Assembly: GCA_008973525.1 (NCBI GenBank)
Contig: WACJ01000396.1
Location: 1-64,000, forward strand
DNA from: Stenopsyche tienmushanensis
Taxonomy: Eukaryota > Arthropoda > Insecta > Trichoptera > Stenopsychidae
Direction: 5' to 3'
Length of the DNA stretch: 64,000 nucleotides
The translations under genes and the position numbers were made by a program. Under the pieces are notes generated by a model. That model was not told the origin of the DNA and made no database searches. It saw only the letters and a list, made by a program, of their open reading frames with translations. Position 1 is the first letter of the stretch. Each line of letters starts with the position of its first letter. Positions 1 to 10,032 of the stretch are shown here, piece by piece.

Positions 1-1316
1 TAAAATCATTTCCATATTTGAAAATACTTATCGATGTTGAGCAATAATTTTCTCTTATGAAAGGGAATAAGTTTCCTGAAAGTTTATAGAAATAAAAAGT
101 AAGAATATATTATAAAAAGTTATTTTTGAGTTTGACGCCTCTGGTGTAAAGGGAGCGTCTCACAATTGATAAAAATATTATTCTAAAGTATTTTTCCATC
201 ATCGTCATTTTTCTAATGTCGAACATTTTAAAAATGCTTATAAAAAGCATCTTCAAGAACAACTATATTCTTCTCCAGAAAATAAGCACGTTTTTATAGA
301 CGTTGTAAAATTATTTATTACGTTTATTGGAGCGCAAAGTGAAGGTTCGATACTGGGTTGATTGTTTCTTATGAGATAAATGCGCATGTAATTAATGCAA
401 ATATTTATTGCATCCCAGAATCGAATGCATTTTTAATACAGCTATTGCAAGTATACAAATGTATGGAACGATGTATTTTTCTATCTAGTAATATATGAAA
501 ACCGATTGGCAATTGATGAATTGAATGTTTGATGTAAATTTAAATACATTTTACTATAGACAATTTATATTTTTAATAAAATTAACTTGGAAAGATGCGT
601 CTGATCTGGATTAATAATAGCCCATTTGTTATCATCGTCATCATCGTCATGAAAATGTAGTCACATACAGTCCATTGTAGGATATTCGTATCATCTGTAT
701 TAAACATTCAACCCTTTGAGCTCTTGATATGTAAAATTTCCATAGACTTAAATAATTTCGTAGAAGGTTTTATTATTGTTGAGAACTTTGTAATGGTTTC
801 CCGAATCAACACAATCTAAATCTGATTTTATAATTATTATAGCAAATCAGTTATTCAATGGCGGCCATGACCGACTTAATTAATTGTCCCAGTATTTACA
901 TTTTTAGAACCAGAAAATCAGGTAAATCTGGTTCGAGGATTAAATTCATTTAATTTAAGCAGTTTTTTTCATCTTCGGATTGGAATGAACTCGTTCGTTT
1001 ACAATAAAAGTTCAAAAAATTACTCACTATGTCAATATTTCGCTAATATTCATTCGAAGTATTTCATATAATTTATTTTCGCGTTAATAGTAAGATAGAT
1101 CCTGTATTTTAATTTTAAAGGTTCTGGTATAAATTCAGATTTTGAATGTGTCAATAAAATTGAGGGATCGGAAGTATTAATATTTTCAATCGAACGTATT
1201 GATCCAGGTTTGATCAAATTTTTTGAGTCTACAGGGCCATTTATGAATAACTAAATTTGCTATAATAATTAAAGTTTTTTTAAAAATATAATGATAAAAT
1301 TTCGCTATTCACACAT
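1..1316. other. AT-rich non-coding stretch with a diverged dispersed repeat
   Basis: I see no open frame of note or RNA gene here. Positions 873-939 hold a copy of a short dispersed repeat (core around AGTATTTAC..TTTTT..CCAGAAAATC) that recurs at 39484-39550 and, inverted, near 26338-26380. A weaker related block at about 1160-1215 resembles sequence near 59298-59345. Confidence 0.5.
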
Positions 1317-1408
1317 AACACATCACTCAATAAGTTCGTAGGATTTTTTCAATTCAAACGTTTTCTTCTTCATTTGGAGTTGTTCATTTACAGGTTCTTT
1401 ACAAAAAA
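1317..1408 (-). mobile_element. mariner-type element terminus (relic)
   Basis: The stretch starts with the end sequence CATCACTCAATAAGTTCGTA, which also bounds the miniature element at 12690-12817 and starts the relic at 62328-62555. Homology with those copies continues inward for about 90 bases. Read on the minus strand, the inner part encodes a degenerate lysine-rich tail ending in a run like KKSYELIE before a stop, as the other copies do. No partner end is seen nearby, so this is a solitary or truncated terminus. Confidence 0.6.
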
Positions 1409-3936
1409 TCTTGGAACTTGCTGTATGATGTATTTGATTCTCTCCTATATAAAATTCTTATTAAATAGTCCTAATCTAACTTAATCACATGTGGAAGATA
1501 ATGAAAAACCACCATATAAAAATCACTTTTTCTTATTAAAATCTCATACCGAGATCATATGCATTCAATAACAAATATGATACCTTAAAATAAGACGATG
1601 ATGATCTTCTAAATATGTGTATTCACAATAAGAAGAACAGCTTTGATGCAGAATATATATATATATTTTTTAAATATCATTTTCATAAACTTTTCTTTGT
1701 GTTGTACTGACATGTTTACGCATTTACGGCTCTATATAAATTTTATATTCTCTCTGAAATGTTATCGTCGTGTCCAGTTTTATGTTTGGAATCCTGTTAT
1801 CGTCGGAAAGGATCCTTTTTTGGCGTGTTTCTTCGTTCAAAATGGCATAAATCAAAATCGCCGCACCTCCAAAGCTAATAGCGGCCTTATAAAACGGAAT
1901 ATGCCTTTGCGTCGTTTCCTGTGCGATGTTTTTAACGACGCTCTCGAAGAGCCCGATGGCCGGACATCGCATTGTAAATATTAAGATTTACAATTGGCTA
2001 CTGATGTCGATAGGCCAAGATCAAATAAAACAGTGGCCGTCTAATTTATCTGTCGGCGGGTCTCGGCCGCAACCGGTGACCGGTTTAGGGCCACTGGAAA
2101 TTTACGGTTCGAAGGCTGTTGCGGCTACATTTTTACGACTGCCTCTACAAGGGACGGTGGCGGTCGTATTTGTGTATGGGAAAAATGAAGGATCAACACC
2201 AATTAAAATGGTTCAATTATACCTTATTCTTTGCTTATTGATATGGAAATAACGACCAAGACAGCGTTCTGACCCGACCATGAGACACGAAAAATTAATA
2301 AATCGATTTTTTTATTTGGACATTAGCCGGTGTAGGGCGATAAACCAACGTTTTATTAGTACGTTAAATTTATAAAATTAAACATGGTCGTTCCTGTTCC
2401 AATAATCATCCTGCATTCAAATACAAATATGTTCTTTACCATGAGAAAATTCATAGGATTAAATGAAACAGGAACTATTAAATAGAAGCATTGTTCGATA
2501 ATAATTTGTCTTGGGTATATAATGTATCAAACTTATAGCACAAGTCGAGCCCTATTACGCTAAGATCATTTAAAGATCATCAAAAGCTTCGCTATGTTTT
2601 CAGCACCCTAAAATTATTAAGCTAATAAACTCTTCTTCCTCAGATAATAAAATGAGATTTATATTAAAAAATTACATGTTGCAAATCTATGCTAAAAATT
2701 ATGATATAACGGCAAAAGATTATTTGCCAACATAAATTCATCCAGTACGAAGTTCCTTCTGTTCTTCAGCACTTTAATATTGATTCACATTATGCTATAT
2801 ACATTTTTAATCCATTGCAAATATATTGTAATAATAAAATTTTACATTAAAATTCCCAAAATATTAAAAATTACAGTGTTTCTTCAACGTTTTTAGAGTA
2901 ATGGATATTCTATCAAATACATGATGTTGTGTATTTACAACTATTTATCGTTATCAAGGACATATTTACAGTTTTTTTTGTCATATAAATCCAAAAATCA
3001 TAAATCCCCATAAATTTTTATAATAAATCCCAAATGTATGTATTTTTGTATATTTGATTTGACATGTTTATATGTTTGGCCTATAGATTTAGCACCACAT
3101 ATAAGTTTTATTGGTGTGACGTAAATTTTTCAAGACATATTTCCATATGCCCCAATCGATGTAATTTATTTATGTACGCACAAATTACGCATAAGACTAA
3201 ATTTGGCTCTAACGAATTGAAAATATCTATAAATTTACGATAATGACGAATCATAAACGATGAACTATGTTGTTTTTTTTTTAACAAAATAAGTAGCAGA
3301 TCTCCAGGAAAAATTAATATAAAATTATTACATTTTTAGTACATTTTAACAGAGTCGTGACTTCCATCTCAACAAATAAATCTCTAGATCTTCTGATGAA
3401 TATATCATTTATCCCTATAACATCAATAGGCGCATATTTTAAATGTTGATAAGAAATTACTTGGTTGTTTTCATTGATGTTCCATGAAATATATTTATGT
3501 AGTAAATCTTCGTGCCTATTTAAATTTATGCGATTTTAAAAATAATGCGATAAAAATATTAAGAGGAGATATAAAAGGAGCACGAATTAATTTCCATTGA
3601 AAGAGCACTGATACATATCATGCAAGATTGTGAAGGATAAACAAGATTTATCCATTCTTTATTGACATAAGATGTATATTTAGACCAGCGTTTATCGTTA
3701 GAAAAGCATTTATCTATACTTGAAGAAGATATTTTCGTGGAATTATTGATACAGAAAACATTGTAAAAAGATCTATTTTGACCAATATTTGATCAAGAAA
3801 TGTTTATTTGTTTGAAAAATTAAGTTAAAAGGGTTGGAATAGGGTCCGCCAAATTTTTTTCCTGCCATTTTGGAATATCTTAACAAGTGAGAATATCTAA
3901 TTACAGTTAAACGTAATTTACGCTTTATTTGAATTA
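1409..3936. other. non-coding stretch, nothing recognised
   Basis: AT-rich sequence without a supported gene. A less AT-rich block at about 1850-2200 has open frames on both strands (up to 113 codons), but they overlap each other and show no domain or splice-site support, so I treat them as chance frames in complex, possibly regulatory, DNA. Confidence 0.4.
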
Positions 3937-4103
3937 TTAAAGCTTTATTTGAAATTCTGCGACGTATCTCCGAAGCTTGTCGATTTCTTCACTCTCAAAA
4001 GGCGACTGACTCGCCACGGTGTTTTGCATGGCGAGTATGGAACGGCCACATTTTTTACATTTAATTTCGTTATCTCTGATTTGTCGGAGCAATGTTTTGG
4101 TTC
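3937..4103 (-). pseudogene. possible terminal exon or gene fragment with a CxxC motif
   Basis: On the minus strand an open frame of about 54 codons runs from just after a TGA to a TAA at 3937-3939. It contains a metal-ligand-like pair in IKCKKCGRSIL, then a polar helix-like tail (SEEIDKLRRYVAEFQ). An AG usable as a 3' splice site lies at 4076-4077, which would leave DNEIKCKKCG as the first residues of the exon. A polyadenylation hexamer AATAAA lies on the minus strand at 3924-3929, eight bases after the stop. The residue composition looks like real protein rather than translated AT-rich noise. I do not recognise the family. It could be the last exon of a host gene whose other exons lie outside the sequence I can interpret, a retrocopy fragment, or transposon-derived, since the Ty3/gypsy relic is close by. 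Confidence 0.35.
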
Positions 4104-4171
4104 ATAATAAGGTCACATAGACACTTAAGAGCATTCAGAGAAGTTATAAACTGATACATTAATGAATGGAG

Positions 4172-4277
4172 TTAAGATTCATACGGTTCCTTGTGTGGTG
4201 ACTGAGAGCAGACATACAACCGGAACGGTAAAAAAGCTTTGATGGCTGAAAGTAGATAAACGGCCGCAAAGGGTTAA
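4172..4277 (-). mobile_element. possible piggyBac-type terminus
   Basis: On the minus strand the sequence TTAACCCTTTGCGGCCG begins at 4277, matching the TTAA target plus CCC-type end seen in piggyBac elements. Another TTAA lies at 4172-4175, but the sequence inside it does not start with CCC, so the second end is not convincing. This may be a heavily decayed miniature element. Confidence 0.25.
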
Positions 4278-4409
4278 AGAAGTCTTTGTCCTGCGAATTG
4301 ACTAGGTGTTGGTTTATTGCTTTAGCTTCTGGAGTCTTATTATAAATGTTAGGGTGCATATTCAGATCGAGCAAACAAATTTAACCATTTGGTAAATATA
4401 AACAATAAA

Positions 4410-4870
4410 ACCCTTTCGTCCCCGTGGTCATCTTTTTTGTGGATTGTTCCCAAAAAGGAAGACGTCTCAGGGAAACGAAAATGGACGTCATCGTTTATAG
4501 AAAAATTATCGACGTCACAATTAATTCTGCATATTCTTTACCGAACTTAACAGATATTCTTGATCAATTAAGCCATTTCAAATACCTTACCAAATTTTCA
4601 TCAAATGCCCTTGTCTGAAACAAACTAAGTTATAACCACTTTTTCAACCAGTTGTGGTTATTATCAATTTTCTCGTATACTATTTGGTATGAAAAATGCT
4701 CCAGCTACTTTCTAAAGTTTAATTAATTATGTATTAACAGTCTTGATAATATCGTAATTTTTGCTTATGTTGTAGAAAACCATTCTAATAACTTAATCGA
4801 AGTATTCGAAAGATTAGAAATTCATAACATAAAATTACAACCAGGTTAATGCCAATTTATGAGACTAAAA
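4410..4870 (+). mobile_element. Ty3/gypsy retrotransposon reverse-transcriptase relic
   Basis: Conceptual translation in shifting frames gives the Ty3/gypsy reverse-transcriptase core in order: SSPWSSFLWIVPKKED, VSGKRKW, a RK..DVTINSAYSLPNLTDILDQL stretch, SHFKYLTKF, then YYQFSRILFGMKNAPATF, then DNIVIFAYVVENH and EVFERLEIHNIKLQPG. In living elements this domain copies the element RNA into DNA and carries a YxDD catalytic box; here that region reads as LDNIVIFA, so the aspartate pair is lost. Frameshifts, a deletion between KYLTKF and the YYQFSR block (removing most of the segment after motif A) and internal stops show it is dead. No LTR, gag, integrase or protease was found around it. Confidence 0.85.
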
Positions 4871-4887
4871 GTTGTTTGTTCATCTCG

Positions 4888-4911
4888 ATCATCTCGATCG
4901 ATCGAGATGAT
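4888..4911. repeat. 24-base perfect palindrome
   Basis: The 24 bases are a perfect reverse palindrome centred on CGATCGATCG, immediately after the gypsy reverse-transcriptase relic. An extra half-copy of the arm (CATCTCGATC) precedes it at 4881-4890. It could extrude a cruciform. Its function, if any, is unknown. Confidence 0.8.
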
Positions 4912-7404
4912 TAATGAAGTCTTACAGAGCTGCGTATAAAAATATTTTCCCAAGAAAAAACTCCTATGGAGATTACCTATGTTTGATAATTGATATAAAA
5001 GAATGAGTCCTTCAATGATATATTTATTTATGTATCCAATCGCGTTTTTATTATTGTTTGAGAGGTAAAATTAGAATTTAAAATTTTACCTGTATCCCAT
5101 ATTTCGAACCTCCTGTCGAGTTCATGTTCACGGATTAACTAGTTACAGATAATTTGACTACATATATAATATACATATTTTAGTAAATGTTTCATGTGCA
5201 CAGATGGTATTCCTGCCTTCAACATAGAGATGTTTGAGATCTCTTACAGAATTTTTGTAGAAAAGAGAGACAGTTGGCAGCCTTTTTAGGTATGATTTTT
5301 TAAACATAATTATATTTTATAAGAATACTATCACTTCGAAAGATTTCAATGCTTTTTATTATTAAAGAATTCCAAATCTGGCAGCTCGATCCATCAGTCC
5401 TAATAACACTAATCTGCGCGCGCTTTTTACCCACAAGCCGTTAGCTACAAACACACACGTCCTAATATAAAAAAAAGATTAAATTCGGCTTGTTTCACAA
5501 CGTTGACAACATAAGCAACACCTTGTTTTATTATTGCCTATAATGGGGTCTATATAATCATACGTCGATCGTGGTTTTTTTTACGACGGGAACTTTTTTT
5601 GGTCCGCATAAAGAAGCCGACAGTACTAGCCGCGAGGCTAGATAGCTTCACCGGTAATGGACCGAAAGGCGGATTTCATGTTTATAATAAGTTTTAATAT
5701 GCGGACTTATTCTCTAGCCCGAAAAAATGAGCCAACTTGAGCGATTTTAATTTTATGCTTCATAAAATTAGAGAAATGTTACATGCTCGTGGCCCCGGTA
5801 ATGTTCCACTTCGTTAAAAAAATATACAGTCGTTATGACTAATACCTAGATTAGTCTGGACAAAGAATTATCTATGGGTCTGGCATGGATGATCAATAAA
5901 AAAAATTAAGCAAAATTTTGGCGGAGATTGCGGGTACAATATAAGGCATAAAATCGAATTAAAGCTGCTAATAATTCTGCATTTTTATTTTATAATATAC
6001 CTGAAATTATAGGAAAGCAGTGTATGCTTCCTTCATGATATTCACTGCAATAACAGATCGATATCATATTTGGATAAGAACGATGTACAGATTTGTTCTC
6101 GACTGCTCTTGTGCGATTAGCGACAATTCCGAAATATTGACAATGGATAACTATGATAAGTTTGATAATATTTGCTTCTTTGCCGTATTTCCATGGTCAA
6201 AAAAATACAGCATGCAATGATGCAAATATGTTTTGGTTGATTATTGATCTTGATATTGTTTATAAATAATGAATAATTTAAGATAAATTGAAATAATTAA
6301 CGTGTCTCTTAAACCGTGTCTTGATATAAACTGACAGTAAATGAGTAAGTCTCAAAATGTTTATTATTTTTCAGTCTTCCAATTACAATGTCGTTTTTGA
6401 AAAATAAACTGAGTTATTGTTAATTTTCCTGGTTAGTCAAATAGAGGTTGATCGGCTTCCAATTACTGTCTTTTACAATTGGTTTTGATTTGCATGATTC
6501 TTTATTCTTCTTCTGATTTTATGTAACAACAAATCTAAAAATATGAATCAATAAAGATTGACCAATTATGACACTCATACACTGTTATTAGATTTCTGTG
6601 AAGTACTCATAAATATTTGTGGATGCTGGATGCAATATCTCCTACTATTAATTTTGGGTTAGCTAACTACAATCACATTGTTAATAACCACACTGAAAAT
6701 CATCAGTATAATTACATGCTACATCAATCAGTCGTTGTTAAATTATGGATGCTAAAATCCCCTTTTTTTGACCAATATTAAATATTATCATATAATACTA
6801 CAAATTTTCTCAACAGCTAAGCACTTTGATCATGTTTAAATAAACTTCAGGTCTTTAAAAAACAGGTCAAGATAGTCATCATTGAATAATCTTTAGCTTT
6901 CAATGGTACACATTGGTATTATTTTAATTGATTGATAAATTAAATTGAACTTTTTAAGCTAATTAATTCGATGGGTATTTAGGTATTGCTTAATATTATA
7001 GCTTATATTTAGCATGAGGCAAATTTACCACGTTCTTCAAGAAAAATACTTCACATCAATCACTTCACACAATGATTCGAAAATCATTGTGACCATGTTA
7101 TAACCCGAAAAAAATAGGAATAGAACAATTACAACGGCACAATAGTAATTTGAGCAATTATAAACCGAGTAAAAAGTTAATAGCAGAGGAGGGAAAAAAA
7201 TGGAAAATATAAATCGCACACAAGAAAATATTTTCTGGCAATTTATCATTTTTTGGGCGCAATTTGCCGTACATTATGGGAACAAAAGCGAAACATTCAA
7301 TGAATTTGCTTACTTTAACAGATTTATTAATTTCTGCTCGTAAAACATTTATTTTCAGGCAATTAAGGGTTATAAATAATTTTCGCGTGTTAACATATGC
7401 AAAG
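4912..7404. other. AT-rich non-coding stretch
   Basis: No supported gene. A moderately GC-richer segment at about 5400-5830 has complex sequence but no open frame worth calling. The remainder is AT-rich with poly-T and poly-A runs. Confidence 0.4.
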
Positions 7405-7420
7405 CAGAGGTTCCCAACCG
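7405..7420 (+). mobile_element. hAT-like terminal sequence
   Basis: CAGAGGTTCCCAACCG has the CAG-G-GGTTC form usual for hAT terminal inverted repeats. No matching opposite end with an 8-bp duplication was found, so only the motif is claimed. Confidence 0.3.
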
Positions 7421-8267
7421 CTCAGATGAAATTCTCAATCGTGTCCCCCCACACCCAACAAAACGATTAATTTCTTACATCAAAAATTAACGACTATTAG
7501 GGGTAATCCATCAAAGAGATCACATGCGCCTTTGACGGTCGAAAGTCGCCATAAAAAAACGGCGAGCGATTAGAATAAAGTCCGTATTTGGCGAAGCCGG
7601 CTAACAATGGTCGCTTATGTAATTTGAAAATCAATCATCGGCTCTCAAATTGTCGGTTGTTGGTTATAATTCCTCTGACAATATCACTACAATAACAGGT
7701 TTTTGCAACACTGCACCTCGTCACAATGTTAAAGACCGTAATTTCCACGGCATCATCAATAAGCCGTCGTCGTTAAAAGCGTTTTGTTAAATACCGCGAT
7801 ATGCTTTTTTATGTATCAATTTTGCTCATTATTATGAACAACGGGCATTTAACGGGAAAGGATGACAAATATTTCTCACATTAGTCATCGTAAGATTTAC
7901 AGACGTGCAAAAAATGATTGCCAAATGTATCCATACTGTTATTTTCAACTATGCTACATACTTACCATTTTAACACCTAGCCAATTTAACATAATTTGAG
8001 AAAAAATCACAAAAAAAGGAATTAATGGATGGTCACATAATTAAAAAGGGAGTTTTCTTTTTTTGAGCCGTATTTGCAAACGCGATGAATGATCGTTTGA
8101 TATAGAACATGTATTATAAATCATTTTAATGACTTTGAAACAAAATGAATATTTGAATAGAATCATTTGATAAAACTGAAGCATTACCTGCTACAATACA
8201 AGTGTTTTTGTTATGTATATCATTATAATATTTCTAACCAATTATTATTATCATGCTAATCATAATA
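7421..8267. other. non-coding stretch, nothing recognised
   Basis: AT-rich sequence with one denser block at about 7500-7860 (mixed composition, no frame or RNA fold recognised). Confidence 0.4.
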
Positions 8268-8347
8268 CGTAACGATATATCGTCTTTGACATTTCACACG
8301 AGCGTTGTCAAGGACGATATATCATTGTCCGGCATTAAGAGGGTTAA
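8268..8347 (-). mobile_element. piggyBac-type terminus with subterminal hairpin
   Basis: On the minus strand the block begins TTAACCCTCTTAATGCCGG, the TTAA-plus-CCCT form of piggyBac termini. Inside lies a 21-base inverted repeat with two mismatches: arms at 8271-8291 and 8306-8326, separated by 14 bases. piggyBac-family elements commonly carry subterminal inverted repeats bound by the transposase, which fits. A related terminus sharing the CTCTTAATG..CG.ACAA.GATATATC pattern lies at 28117-28176. No transposase is attached here. Confidence 0.6.
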
Positions 8348-8678
8348 ATCATGACCTATTTTATAAGAACGAATATAAGAAACACCACATGAAATCATCT
8401 TAAAAATATTTTTAAATAGTGATTTTCATTGCCTTTCATTTGTGGTTAATGTAAAGAAATTATATTTACATAGAAGTTTTCCTTTCATTATTGCAAATTG
8501 ATCACTCATGAGCAGTTTTGCCCACTTTATTAAAGACTTGTAAGTAAGCAGTATACCCATTCTCGAACATTGTATGAAAACATATTCTATCGATAGTTTG
8601 GAACAGTGAGTGACCATAAAATGCCATAGTGATCATAAAAGGTTATTTTTCATATGTAAATTATAAAAATAAATAATG

Positions 8679-8735
8679 AAATTTTGTGCGATTTCAAAGT
8701 TATGCGGTTTTTTTTAAAATTCATTAAGAGTACAT
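8679..8735 (+). repeat. dispersed TTATGCG-type repeat, partial copy
   Basis: A short copy of a repeat whose core is GCGATTT..AAAGTTATGCGGTTTTT followed by AAATTCATT. Better copies lie at 9561-9680, 50770-50920 and 51570-51682, and a miniature element with related ends at 13266-13349. Confidence 0.5.
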
Positions 8736-9260
8736 ATCGAGATATAAACGAAAAAAAATATAATTTAGGACTGTCTAAATCATGTTGTATCTCCTATCGA
8801 TGAATTACGACCACGCCCTTTATTCTGGTATAGATTTTTGAAAAAAATGATTTCGATTTTTTCTTGTATGCATTTTTCCAATGTTTCGACTTTTAAAAAT
8901 ATATTTTTAAAAGGAATTTCCAAAATTCCTACTAATTACGGAGTTATAGCTATTTTAGTGACGCAGCAATTTGGCCGGTCCTACCATAATTAAATCTTTT
9001 AAAACGCGTTTTTCTCGAAACTACTTTTTTCAACACAGTTGACATCATATCTCAAGTTTGAATCAATTAATTTACTTCAAACTGGGTACGAATCTTTTTT
9101 ATACAACCCTTTATTATTCCTGCCAGATTTATGTCAAAATTTGTTTTTAAACTATTTAAAAAAAATATTAAAACTGTGACGAAATAAGGTCAAAAAATGA
9201 TCGCCATTTTGTGATTTATTATTTTCTGAGTTAGGGACTATAGTGACATCTTTACTAATT
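8736..9260. other. AT-rich sequence, probably transposon-derived
   Basis: No gene. The composition and position between repeat copies suggest the body of a decayed element, but no protein or terminal repeat could be recognised. Confidence 0.3.
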
Positions 9261-9407
9261 ATGGATTATATTGTTGGAAAGAGAAAATCTACACAGAAAA
9301 ATGATGACATTGACACTGGCCATACTATTTCCTTCGAAGAAGAGAGCGATTTTGAGTCATATCGAAAATCACAACCAAAATTATCATACAGCGATGATAG
9401 TTTGTGA
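9261..9407 (+). pseudogene. short acidic open frame resembling a hAT transposase N-terminus
   Basis: A 48-codon frame starts MDYIVGKRKSTQKND and continues acidic (SFEEESDFESY, then YSDDSL) to a stop. The MDxxxxKRK opening resembles the first residues of some hAT-family transposases (MD..L.KRK), and another such start occurs at 22607. No BED zinc finger or catalytic domain follows. It may be the surviving first exon of a hAT element whose debris also appears at 9766-10032; chance is also possible. Confidence 0.3.
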
Positions 9408-9560
9408 TTAAAATAATTAGTATTTCTGTAGTGGATGCCTGGCATTTGAGATGCCAAATATCAGACAACCTTAAAATTTTACCAATGATGCAAGACGTCC
9501 TTTAAATGTTACCAAAAATGTTTTTTTTTAATTGCCTTATTGTTTTCTTGTTTTTTTATT

Positions 9561-9680
9561 AACTTTTTTTATGCGATTTCGGATATATTTTATATAGCTG
9601 TTTCAAAGTTATGCGGTTTTTAAAATCCATTGAACGCAACTTCGCTTTTTCTATGTAAGTCATAGCTTTTTTTGGGCGAT
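9561..9680 (+). repeat. dispersed TTATGCG-type repeat
   Basis: Carries TTTATGCGATTTC, then TTTCAAAGTTATGCGGTTTTTA, AAATCCATTGAAC and TTTTTCTATGTAAGTC. The same order of blocks is found at 51570-51682 and, with differences, at 50770-50920. The blocks recall pogo/Tigger-like ends, but no transposase was seen. Confidence 0.6.
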
Positions 9681-9765
9681 TTTCTGCGGAATCTACCGCC
9701 AACAACTATATTCATGTCATTATTAAATAAAATATCCTAAATAAAATAATTTGAGATAGCACATT

Positions 9766-10032
9766 TTTTTTTGCGGATCCCCTCTTGAACCACATTGTTT
9801 TGCGGACCCCTTCCCAACCGTAGGCATTTTATATCATTAAATTCTGACCTTCGGCCCTCGATGTGCGCGGTTTCCTATTACGATTTCACTATTATGCGAC
9901 ATATAGGCAGACAACGTCCTAGTTTTTCAATAAAAAAATGATATTTTAACCACGATTTCTACATGCCGCGGACCCCCAGTAATGGCTACACTAACTTCTA
10001 GTGGTCTATGGACCCAGTTTAAGAACCATTAA
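9766..10032 (-). mobile_element. hAT-like element remnant
   Basis: The minus-strand end reads TAATGGTTCTTAAACTGGGT, typical of decayed hAT termini, and the block contains repeated GGGGTCCGC-type motifs (9773-9782 region, 9795-9803 region, 9968-9978). A related end (GGGGGTCCGCGGATTACAC) occurs at 36583-36619. No transposase domain is present. Confidence 0.4.

Noticed and set aside
1643..1984. 113-codon plus-strand frame
   Set aside because: The first half is phenylalanine/isoleucine/tyrosine-rich translation of AT-rich DNA, an 82-codon frame overlaps on the other strand, and there is no domain.
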